Shown: positions 33,601 to 37,950 of the stretch, one piece after another
Numbering within the stretch: position 1 is the stretch's first letter
Layout of the letters: every line of letters begins with the position of its first letter
Origin: Paludibacteraceae bacterium
GTDB taxonomy: Bacteria > Bacteroidota > Bacteroidia > Bacteroidales > Paludibacteraceae
DNA: 37,950 nt
Assembly (NCBI GenBank): GCA_017446455.1
Contig: JAFSQV010000081.1
Coordinates: 1 to 37,950, forward strand
Direction: 5' to 3'
Program-made: the position numbers and the translations under genes
Notes under the pieces: generated by a model
The model's input: only the letters and a program-made list of their open reading frames with translations
Told to the model about the DNA's origin: nothing
The model's database searches: none

Positions 33601-34207
33601 AATAACTCCATCCGCCGCCGGTCGGGTTGACCCACGTGCGTCCTTGCGCGTCTTCGAGCGTAAAGAAATGTTCACGCAGGCGACCCGCGTAACGGCTGTC
33701 CAGAGGCGGCGTGAAGCGCTTCCATTGCCCGAAACGGTAGCGCTGGATACCATAGGTATCATCGGCTTGCCAGATCACGCCGTGCGAGTCCACTTTCGTC
33801 TTCTTGTCGCGCTCGCTCATCTTGAGCATCATGCCTTCCGGCAGGCTGTCAAAAGGAAACTCGGTCGTCACGAGTCGCGCTGCGTCCAAGCGGTAGAAAT
33901 GGCCGTCGTAGGTGGCCCACCAGATCTGCTCGTGCTCATCTTCGTAGATCAGGTCCACGCGGTTGTTCACGCGGGCTTCCACGTTGTCCTTCTTGGCTTT
34001 GAATACCTCGAACGTATAGCCGTCAAAGCGGTTCAGGCCGTCCCATGTACCGAACCACATAAAGCCCTGCTTGTCCTGCAGGATAGCCATCACGGTATTC
34101 TGACTCAACCCGTCCTTGATGGAGTAGTGCTGAATCACATAGTGCTCATGCGCCGTCAAAACGCATACTTGCGCCATTAGGCAGAGAACGAAAAGAAAAC
34201 GTTTCAT
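30629..34207 (-). CDS. hybrid two-component system regulator (HTCS) with beta-propeller sensor
   Basis: 1192 residues, one-protein phosphorelay. Signal sequence at 1-20; periplasmic two-bladed propeller-type sensor with repeats such as ILQDKQGFMWFGTWDGLNRFDGYTF; a Y_Y_Y domain (VTYNNLRYGTYAFHVRS); membrane segment near 632 (WWAFLLYVIAIIILIALISYII). Cytoplasmic part: histidine kinase with NISHELRTPL (His about 681) and NLLSNAFKFTP; receiver with VVTDLMMP (Asp about 987); C-terminal AraC-type DNA-binding domain. In Bacteroides such proteins sense oligosaccharides and control polysaccharide-utilisation genes. Here no susC/susD genes are nearby; instead it leads a tight operon with lipoproteins, glmM and surE. 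An in-frame 8-bp repeat lies at 33256-33281. Confidence 0.94.
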   Translation of the reverse strand: MKRFLFVLCLMAQVCVLTAHEHYVIQHYSIKDGLSQNTVMAILQDKQGFMWFGTWDGLNRFDGYTFEVFKAKKDNVEARVNNRVDLIYEDEHEQIWWATYDGHFYRLDAARLVTTEFPFDSLPEGMMLKMSERDKKTKVDSHGVIWQADDTYGIQRYRFGQWKRFTPPLDSRYAGRLREHFFTLEDAQGRTWVNPTGGGWSYYDFDKDELVYPIQGLTNMIHTAYVDRDGQMWISSYDGGVDCVNMDPTPYLLHDLRHSERDNGEVRAFARKKNGEVLTLVKSETNVYCALETSHGMLYGTKGSGLIKSERLKDLKGERIATSNPDIYDIEEGRDGTLYIATYGGGVNIITRNEEKKKWDEPIVVGPGMKVRDIEIVDNTLWCGTTTGILKIKLETRESQVIPSYDIRAIYYSHDKLWLGSFGGGLLYLDPKQARPEIGHVETFHDIILSMTGDGENLWFCSESDIAQLNLETGDLFFYDALDGEDNTYFTEAEALRTPTGKLLFGYSNGYCEFDPSLIHHSTSVPPLRFTRIEAQDQELKGDTITVANGSNITIEYAAMEYIGIDKIVYTYKMDGIDADWMHAKDVRRVTYNNLRYGTYAFHVRSTNRECGDVDNEQTLTIIVERPWWLTWWAFLLYVIAIIILIALISYIIHAYNGLRQKVKVEQQVTDIKLRFFTNISHELRTPLTLIVAPVENILQTERISQSVRSQLEIVQSNSQRMLRMVNQLLEFRKVQNQKMKLKVSKTLLSELVNETCANFQKEAYDKHINFSIENKAADSTVWVDRARMDTILWNLLSNAFKFTPAGKNIRVVIDSKPGFVTLSVQDEGIGIAPEKRSVLFERFSSNNELNNSNTTGTGIGLNLTKELVDLHHGHIEVDSEVGKGTTVTILLHTGKEHFDQDVEFLEEGEMPIIDRPTESSFENKMEQLEKETQDNRRTILVVDDSQDMQQFLVGIFNRDYNVEAASDGAEAEAIIRTKHIDIVVTDLMMPNVDGLELTQFIKKNPDTDHIPVILLTAKTAIESRLQALQYGADDYVTKPFEPEYLRARVQNILAQRTHLEQSYRQRLMRLESQQTDEPVPGDSFLAKLLDIMDKEMDNNTLTVDELVEEMNMGRTVFFNKLKNLTGLSPVEFIREMRIKRAAQLLEDRKYNITEVTYMVGMNDSRYFSKCFKNTYGVTPSEYRKQRLGVKE
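33256..33281 (-). repeat. in-frame 8-bp-period repeat in the HTCS gene
   Basis: On the coding strand: AAAGACTT, AAAGACTT, AAAGGGAG, encoding ERLKDLKGER between GSGLIKS and IATSNPDIYD in the sensor domain. Confidence 0.65.
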
Positions 34208-34225
34208 TATCGTGGGGTTATCGGG

Positions 34226-34280
34226 GTTAAATGCTGGTTAAATGCTGGTTAAATGCTGGTCAAGTGCTTATTAAGTGCTG
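34226..34280 (+). repeat. five 11-bp direct repeats in the rfbA-HTCS gap
   Basis: Three perfect GTTAAATGCTG units (34226-34258), then GTCAAGTGCTT and ATTAAGTGCTG. They fill most of the 80-bp gap between rfbA and the HTCS gene, where no promoter of the usual type is seen. The spacing is one DNA turn. Confidence 0.85.
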
Positions 34281-34287
34281 TTCAGAA

Positions 34288-35163
34288 TTATTTTCCTCTT
34301 GCAGCGAGGCGCTCGAGGTAACGGCCGTAATTGGTCTTCATCTCTTTGCCTAACTCAGCCAGTTTCTCCGTACTGATCCAGCCGTTGCGCCAAGCGATCT
34401 CTTCGATGCAGCTTACGTAGAAGCCCTGGCGGTTCTGGATGGTAGCGATGAAGTTACCGGCGTCGAGCAGGCTGTCGCAGTTACCGGTGTCGAGCCAAGC
34501 GAATCCGCGGCTGAACAGTTTGACTTTCAGCGTACCTTCGTTGAGGTATAGTTTGTTGAGGTCGGTGATCTCGTACTCGCCGCGCGCACTCGGCTTCAGG
34601 TTGGCTGCTTTCTCGCATACCGTTTCGTCGTAGAAATACAGGCCGGGTATAGCGTAGTTGCTCTTTGGCTCTGCCGGTTTTTCCTCGAGACTCAGCACTT
34701 TGCCGTCTTTGTCGAACTCTACCACACCATAAATACGCGGATCGGCTACTTCGTAACCGAAGATCACCGCGCCGCCTTGCTGCGCGCTCTCCACGGCTTC
34801 GCGAAGCATCGAAGCGAAATGCTGGCCGTAGAACATATTATCGCCTAAGATCAGACATCCCGGCTCGCCGTTCAGAAACTCGCGACCGAGCACAAACGCT
34901 TGCGCCAAACCGTTAGGCACCAACTGCACTTTATAGTTCAGTTTCATGCCGAGACGGCTTCCATCGCCTAGCAACTCTTCGAACATCGGCAAGTCGCGCG
35001 GCGTGCTGATGATCAACACTTCGCGGATACCCGCTAACATAAGAGCCGACAACGGATAATAGATCATGGGTTTGTCGTAAACGGGCATGATCTGTTTGCT
35101 GATTGCTTTACTTAAGGGGTACAGACGCGTCGCGCTTCCCCCGGCTAAAATGATTCCTTTCAT
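34288..35163 (-). CDS. rfbA: glucose-1-phosphate thymidylyltransferase
   Basis: 291 residues, normal length. RfbA (RmlA) makes dTDP-glucose from dTTP and glucose-1-phosphate, the first step to dTDP-rhamnose and other deoxysugars for surface polysaccharides. Motifs: [34 protein letters not shown] (nucleotide binding), ILGDNMFYG (metal), [20 protein letters not shown] and [17 protein letters not shown]. The other rfb genes (B, C, D) are not in the window. It has its own promoter upstream and is followed by the 11-bp repeat array. Confidence 0.96.
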   Translation of the reverse strand: [291 protein letters not shown]

Positions 35164-35198
35164 ATTTCAAAAATCTTTTCGGCTAACCTTTGCGAGCG

Positions 35199-35229
35199 CA
35201 AAGGTAATACTTTTTTTTTGAACGTGCAA
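35199..35229 (-). promoter_or_regulatory. Bacteroidetes-type promoter of rfbA
   Basis: On the minus strand, TTG (35229-35227), 20 bp, TACCTTTG (35206-35199). The region after TTGCA departs from the shared -33 motif. CCTTTGCG/CGCAAAGG (35187-35204) forms an inverted repeat over the -7 box. Confidence 0.78.
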
Positions 35230-35338
35230 ATAAATGTGTCATTTTTTCTACATTTGCTGAATTTTTTGTGGAATAATTGGCGAATAACCTAATTTTGACA
35301 ACTAAAACTGACAAAAAAAATATTTTTGCCCCAAACTC

Positions 35339-35369
35339 TTGCATAAATGAATATTTTTTACTACTTTTG
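35339..35369 (+). promoter_or_regulatory. Bacteroidetes-type promoter of the invertase gene
   Basis: TTG (35339-35341), 20 bp, TACTTTTG (35362-35369). The -33 extension is TTGCATAAATGA. The rest of the 229-bp gap between rfbA and this gene is AT-rich and holds no other recognisable element. Confidence 0.8.
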
Positions 35370-35377
35370 CAGCACCT

Positions 35378-35393
35378 TTTGATAATTATCAAA
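35378..35393 (+). promoter_or_regulatory. 16-bp perfect palindrome over the invertase start codon
   Basis: TTTGATAATTATCAAA is a perfect palindrome whose last base is the A of ATG 35393. It lies in the leader after the -7 box, where an operator for self-repression would sit. Confidence 0.6.
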
Positions 35394-36004
35394 TGACATT
35401 CGGCTATATTCGCGTGAGTAGCGACCGGCAGACGGTAGAAAATCAGCGGTATGAGATCAGGCAGTTCTGCGCGAGAGAGGGGTTGGAGGTGGATGGCTGG
35501 ATAGAGGAAACCGTTTCAGGGACGAAAGCCTATTCTAAGAGGCGGTTGGGGAAGTTATTGAAGCATGTAGGCAAAGGCGATCTAATTATTTGTAGTGAGT
35601 TGAGCCGGTTGGGAAGAAGTCTCTATATGATTATGGAGATTCTTAGTTGTTGTATGCGGCGTGAGTGCGCGGTGTGGACGATCAAGGACGGGTATAGGTT
35701 GGGGGATGATATTCAGAGTAAGGTGTTAGCCTTTGCGTTCGGGCTAAGCGCAGAGATCGAGCGCAACCTCATCAGTCAACGAACCAAAGAGGCGCTGGCA
35801 CGGCTGAAGGCGGAAGGCAAACCTATCGGACGACCGAAAGGGCATAATACGCGGAAGGAGTTACTTCCCATTTCCCGCCATGAAGCGTACATACGCAAGG
35901 CTTTGCAGAACGGCCTCTCGCAGCGAGAAATCGCCGAGCATATCCATTGCACCCGCAATACCCTAAGACGCTATATTGATCGATATATCGAAAATGATCT
36001 TTGA
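35393..36004 (+). CDS. serine recombinase, Mpi-type DNA invertase
   Basis: 203 residues. Resolvase/invertase fold: FGYIRVSSDRQTVENQ carries the nucleophilic Ser (residue 9 or 10), LIICSELSRLGRSLYMIMEIL is the second active-site block, and AEIERNLISQRTKEALARLKAEGKPIGRP leads to a C-terminal helix-turn-helix (LSQREIAEHIHCTRNTLRRYI). The opening and the WIEETVSGTK segment recall Mpi, the global invertase that flips capsule promoters in Bacteroides fragilis. Its targets would be short inverted repeats; two candidate pairs lie directly downstream. The stop codon is inside the direct repeat starting at 35996. Confidence 0.9.
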   Translation: MTFGYIRVSSDRQTVENQRYEIRQFCAREGLEVDGWIEETVSGTKAYSKRRLGKLLKHVGKGDLIICSELSRLGRSLYMIMEILSCCMRRECAVWTIKDGYRLGDDIQSKVLAFAFGLSAEIERNLISQRTKEALARLKAEGKPIGRPKGHNTRKELLPISRHEAYIRKALQNGLSQREIAEHIHCTRNTLRRYIDRYIENDL

Positions 36005-36008
36005 CATA
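35996..36008 (+). repeat. direct repeat copy 1 (GATCTTTGACATA)
   Basis: Identical to 36697-36709. Flanking bases are similar too (CGAAA with 0 or 2 extra bases before it). It overlaps the invertase stop codon and begins the left end of the first module. Confidence 0.75.
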
Positions 36009-36019
36009 GTGGAATTACC
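36006..36019 (+). repeat. inverted repeat, left arm of module 1
   Basis: ATAGTGGAATTACC; the perfect reverse complement is at 36619-36632. It lies upstream of the promoter at 36058-36088, so it is not part of that transcript. Confidence 0.8.
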
Positions 36020-36057
36020 AAAAAATGCAGGAAACTGAACGAATTTTGCGTAAATAC

Positions 36058-36088
36058 TTGCATATTTCAAAAAAAAGCAGTACCTTTG
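36058..36088 (+). promoter_or_regulatory. Bacteroidetes-type promoter of the DUF4160/DUF2442 pair
   Basis: TTG (36058-36060), 20 bp, TACCTTTG (36081-36088). The extended -33 is TTGCATATTTCA, followed by an A-tract. Leader about 20-25 nt to ATG 36114. Confidence 0.85.
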
Positions 36089-36113
36089 CAGCGTCAAAGG
36101 TAATTGAATAGCG

Positions 36114-36365
36114 ATGAGTCCAACATTTAGAAAAGAAAAAGGGTATACATTCAAGATCTATTCGAACGAAGAGGAGCGAACGCATATTCACGTGGTAAAA
36201 GAGGACAAAGAAGCAAAGTTTTGGTTAGAGCCAAAAGTAGAAATCGCATACAAAGGCGATTTCTCACAACACGAAATTAATAAAATACAAACAATAGTAG
36301 AGCTTTATGCAGACCACTTTAAAAAACAATACCAACTCCATATCGGTGGACGTATTGATGATTAA
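36114..36365 (+). CDS. DUF4160 protein, possible toxin-antitoxin partner
   Basis: 83 residues. The pattern MSPTFRKEKGYTFKIYSNEEER-THIHV ... AKFWLEPKVEIA is the DUF4160 consensus. DUF4160 genes are usually followed by DUF2442 genes, as here, and the pair behaves in genomes like a small toxin-antitoxin or host-interaction module, although no activity is established to my knowledge. The gene is clearly AT-richer than the core genes, which points to transfer. It overlaps the next gene by 59 bases. Confidence 0.85.
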   Translation: MSPTFRKEKGYTFKIYSNEEERTHIHVVKEDKEAKFWLEPKVEIAYKGDFSQHEINKIQTIVELYADHFKKQYQLHIGGRIDD

Positions 36366-36594
36366 CGATCGCGGGATTATGATTTCGGTACAAGGACAAG
36401 ATTATTTCCTTTCTTACAACCGTGTTCCATGGATGCGAGATGCTACAATCAACGAGGTGTTGGACGTCCGGATGAGTGGCAAGAATGCTATCGAGTGGCC
36501 AAAATTGGATGTCGATTTGGAAGTTGACTCCCTGAAACATCCGGAGCGCTACCCGCTGCTAATCAAACGTAATGAGTTAGACTATGTCGCATAA
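36307..36594 (+). CDS. DUF2442 protein
   Basis: 95 residues from ATG 36307. DUF2442 pattern: SISVDVLMINDRGIMISV, FLSYNRVPWMRDAT, then AIEWPKLDVDLEVDSL, close to the family ending 'hWpeLDEDisv'. The start at 36307 keeps the first strand of the domain; ATG 36358 would lose it. The 59-base overlap with the DUF4160 gene suggests coupled translation. DUF2442 is often found beside mobile DNA and toxin-antitoxin genes; its role is unknown. Confidence 0.82.
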   Translation: MQTTLKNNTNSISVDVLMINDRGIMISVQGQDYFLSYNRVPWMRDATINEVLDVRMSGKNAIEWPKLDVDLEVDSLKHPERYPLLIKRNELDYVA

Positions 36595-36618
36595 TGTATG
36601 TCGGTCGGCAATATAAAC

Positions 36619-36632
36619 GGTAATTCCACTAT
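36619..36632 (+). repeat. inverted repeat, right arm of module 1
   Basis: GGTAATTCCACTAT, the exact reverse complement of 36006-36019. It falls between two TATAAACGG copies, just before the terminator. Confidence 0.8.
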
Positions 36633-36650
36633 AAACGGAGTTGCCGTTTT
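36633..36650 (+). terminator. terminator of the DUF4160/DUF2442 pair
   Basis: AAACGG (36633-36638) pairs with CCGTTT (36644-36649), followed by T-rich TACTTTTTAAT. An alternative longer hairpin pairs CGGCAA (36606-36611) with TTGCCG (36641-36646) and would enclose the right inverted-repeat arm. Confidence 0.6.
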
Positions 36651-36696
36651 ACTTTTTAATATAGTGTTGGCTCGGCACTGAAAAGAGGCATCGAAA

Positions 36697-36709
36697 GATC
36701 TTTGACATA
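36697..36709 (+). repeat. direct repeat copy 2 (GATCTTTGACATA)
   Basis: Identical to 35996-36008. Further downstream both copies carry GTGGAA and AAATGnAGG before the promoter, so the two leaders look homologous. Confidence 0.75.
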
Positions 36710-36720
36710 TTGAGAATAAG
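36702..36720 (+). repeat. inverted repeat, left arm of module 2
   Basis: TTGACATATTGAGAATAAG; the reverse complement of 37548-37566 matches at 17 of 19 positions, differing only at the central AT/TA. It lies upstream of the promoter at 36781-36811. Confidence 0.72.
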
Positions 36721-36780
36721 TTCAAAAAGACTTATTTAGTGGAAAAATGAAGGCAAAAGTGATTTTTTTTGTCCGATTAC

Positions 36781-36811
36781 TTGCACATGTCAGAAAAAAG
36801 TTGTACTTTTG
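36781..36811 (+). promoter_or_regulatory. Bacteroidetes-type promoter of the antitoxin/PIN-toxin operon
   Basis: TTG (36781-36783), 20 bp, TACTTTTG (36804-36811). The extended -33 is TTGCACATGTCA, followed by an A-tract. Leader about 35 nt to ATG 36850. Confidence 0.86.
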
Positions 36812-36849
36812 CGTCGCAAACGCAAAATGACAATACAAAACTGACAATT

Positions 36850-37044
36850 ATGGAAGATGTTACATTAAGAATGCCGTCATCCGACGTGGCACTGGTGATG
36901 CAGTTCGCGAGCCGCATGGGATGGACTATTGACAATCGCCGTAGTGTGGTGTCCCGTTTTATTGATGCTTGCCGTAAGAATGCATCTGACCTGACAGAAG
37001 ACGAGATTCAGGCGGAAGTAAATGCTGTTCGTTATAAAGGCTAA
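36850..37044 (+). CDS. small protein, putative antitoxin of the PIN toxin
   Basis: 64 residues from ATG 36850; the longer frame from 36769 crosses the promoter. It has MEDVTLRMPSSDVALVMQFASRMGW and DACRKNASDLTEDEIQAEVNAVRY. Position and size fit the antitoxin of a type II system: it ends two bases before the PIN gene. It does not match a family I can name. The N-terminal beta strand and helices could be a ribbon-helix-helix DNA-binding fold that represses its own promoter, but this is inference. Confidence 0.72.
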   Translation: MEDVTLRMPSSDVALVMQFASRMGWTIDNRRSVVSRFIDACRKNASDLTEDEIQAEVNAVRYKG

Positions 37045-37046
37045 AC

Positions 37047-37460
37047 ATGAACGTCATCCTTGATACAAATATTTGGATTTCGTTCCTTATGGGCAAACGA
37101 CTGCATAACGTAGCGGACATCTTTGAGCGTTCGGACGTGCAGGTATATGTATCCAAGGAGTTGATTAACGAATTGGTCGTTGTTTTGTCGCGTCCGAAAG
37201 TGAGCAAATACATCTCAACCGAGTCTGTAGAAGCAATGTGGGCTTTAATGCGTGAGAAATGCTATGCGATAGAGGAGTATCCTGTGGCGGATGCAGATAT
37301 ACGTGATCCAAAGGATGTGTATCTTTTATCTATGGCAGATGCTATTCCGGCAGATTTTATTGTTACTGGTGATTATGATCTATTGACTCTTGGCAAGTAT
37401 AATCGCACTCCTATTTTATCATTCTCGGATTTCATGCAAGTTCTGTCCGGTTTGAGTTAA
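37047..37460 (+). CDS. PIN-domain toxin
   Basis: 137 residues. PIN-domain endoribonuclease: LDTNIWISFL with the first acidic residue (Asp6), ELINELVVVLSRPKV with the conserved Glu, DPKDVYLLSMA and TGDYDLL with the later acidic residues. This is the pattern 'toxin component, PIN family'. In such systems the toxin cuts RNA when its antitoxin is degraded. The gene lies two bases after the candidate antitoxin and is followed by a terminator. The RNA target cannot be predicted. Confidence 0.9.
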   Translation: MNVILDTNIWISFLMGKRLHNVADIFERSDVQVYVSKELINELVVVLSRPKVSKYISTESVEAMWALMREKCYAIEEYPVADADIRDPKDVYLLSMADAIPADFIVTGDYDLLTLGKYNRTPILSFSDFMQVLSGLS

Positions 37461-37494
37461 GTCCAATAACATCCCTTGATTTTTCCTTTAGAAT

Positions 37495-37523
37495 AAGCAC
37501 TTTTGACGAGAGTGCTTTTTTTT
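37495..37523 (+). terminator. rho-independent terminator of the PIN operon
   Basis: AAGCACT (37495-37501) pairs perfectly with AGTGCTT (37511-37517) around a 9-nt loop, followed by an eight-T run to 37523. Confidence 0.9.
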
Positions 37524-37547
37524 ATTGTGTGCGAATCAACGCCACGG

Positions 37548-37566
37548 CTTATTCTCATAATGTCAA
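37548..37566 (+). repeat. inverted repeat, right arm of module 2
   Basis: CTTATTCTCATAATGTCAA; its reverse complement matches 36702-36720 at 17 of 19 positions. It lies beyond the PIN terminator. Confidence 0.72.
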
Positions 37567-37623
37567 AAAAGAACCAAGTAAAAAAGTCAAAAATATAAAT
37601 AAAAGTGCGCACGGAAGTGCAAA

Positions 37624-37950
37624 ATGAAGATGGCAGAAGACAACAAAAGGACACAAGCGGAGTTAGAGCAAAGTTTGAAAGCTCAACTCAAATTGCTGGC
37701 TGATTATTGCAACCAATATGATGCCGGCAATTGGGAGTATGTGTACCCCATGAGTACGGCTTTGCGTGTGCTGCTCAAAGATACGAAAAACTGCCATTCT
37801 CTGCTTGGGCAACTCGGATTGAAAGACAAAATGCAGTTTATAGATAGCGCTCATCACTGCAAAGGCGGTATATGTTGCTGGGAAATCAATGGGCTGCAGA
37901 ATGCGACTCTCATTGACGGTGCAGTGTATGCAGGCTTGGTGTCCAAGAAG
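37624..37950 (+). CDS. hypothetical protein, cut by the window end
   Basis: 109 codons are visible from ATG 37624 (KMAEDNKRTQAELEQSLKAQLKLLADYC) and the frame is open to the last base. The piece contains YPMSTALRVLLKDTKNCHSLLGQLGLKDKMQFIDSA, resembling small conserved hypothetical proteins whose core is 'ist-LRVLLhDT..skSLL.qLG'. No function is known. No promoter of the usual type is seen in the 163 bp upstream, which hold the PIN terminator and the right inverted-repeat arm. ATG 37630 is an alternative start. Confidence 0.7.
   Translation, partial: MKMAEDNKRTQAELEQSLKAQLKLLADYCNQYDAGNWEYVYPMSTALRVLLKDTKNCHSLLGQLGLKDKMQFIDSAHHCKGGICCWEINGLQNATLIDGAVYAGLVSKK

Noticed and set aside
34226..34280. 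CRISPR-like array
   Set aside because: Units are 11 bp and contiguous, with no spacers and no cas genes nearby.
35164..35338. Invertible promoter between rfbA and the invertase gene
   Set aside because: I looked for inverted repeats flanking either promoter and found only the short CCTTTGCG/CGCAAAGG over the rfbA -7 box.
36601..36849. A small gene or RNA in the gap between the two modules
   Set aside because: The gap is explained by the terminator, repeat arms and promoter. I see no open frame or stable RNA fold beyond these.

Overview
The window looks like a chromosomal segment from a Bacteroidales bacterium, probably uncultured. The evidence is the promoter type (TTG, exactly 20 bp, TAnnTTTG, seen at 13 sites), the near absence of Shine-Dalgarno sequences, a hybrid two-component regulator of the Bacteroides HTCS type, FKBP-like and DUF4827-like lipoproteins next to glmM, and an Mpi-type serine invertase. 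Secreted proteins sharing a short C-terminal tail would fit a Paludibacteraceae-like family, but that placement is a guess.

Layout. 1-160: the end of an Hsp20 chaperone gene. 326-1771 (-): a secreted protein. 1960-7467 (+): a five-gene operon with the nickel chaperone genes hypB and hypA around a large Fe-S/FAD oxidoreductase, then two membrane proteins. 7529-12330 (-): a 1216-residue secreted repeat protein followed by a MalY-type aminotransferase. 12447-15884: a NUDIX hydrolase, an AraC regulator, EF-P, a MarC membrane protein and RpiB. 15850-17486: a radical SAM/SPASM protein and a metallo-beta-lactamase-fold hydrolase. 17553-20743: tRNA-Ser(UGA), an rRNA methyltransferase, queA and tatD, tightly packed. 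20820-27153: rsfS, ftsH, an M16 peptidase and lpxB. 27137-34207 (-): a six-gene operon running from an HTCS regulator through FKBP-like and DUF4827-like lipoproteins to glmM, surE and a small membrane protein. 34288-35163 (-): rfbA. 35393-37950 (+): an AT-richer accessory stretch with an Mpi-type invertase, a DUF4160/DUF2442 pair, an antitoxin/PIN-toxin pair and a truncated hypothetical gene.

Three things go beyond ordinary annotation. First, a REP-like element of about 100-110 nt sits inside the coding sequences of two unrelated genes, hypB and the radical SAM gene. It has a conserved 72-nt arm in the same reading frame and a variable hairpin, and both genes stay open. Second, short tandem repeats with 7-, 8- or 9-bp periods occur both between genes and in frame inside at least seven genes; one of them gives nearly the same peptide in three proteins. 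Third, next to the invertase, each of the two toxin-antitoxin-like operons is enclosed, promoter and terminator included, by its own inverted repeat (14/14 and 17/19 matches), and both start from a shared direct repeat. They look like small invertible or mobile modules.

The 13 promoters also share an extended -33 element (TTGCRTATGTCA) and an A- or T-tract in the spacer. efp and marC share one such element back to back.
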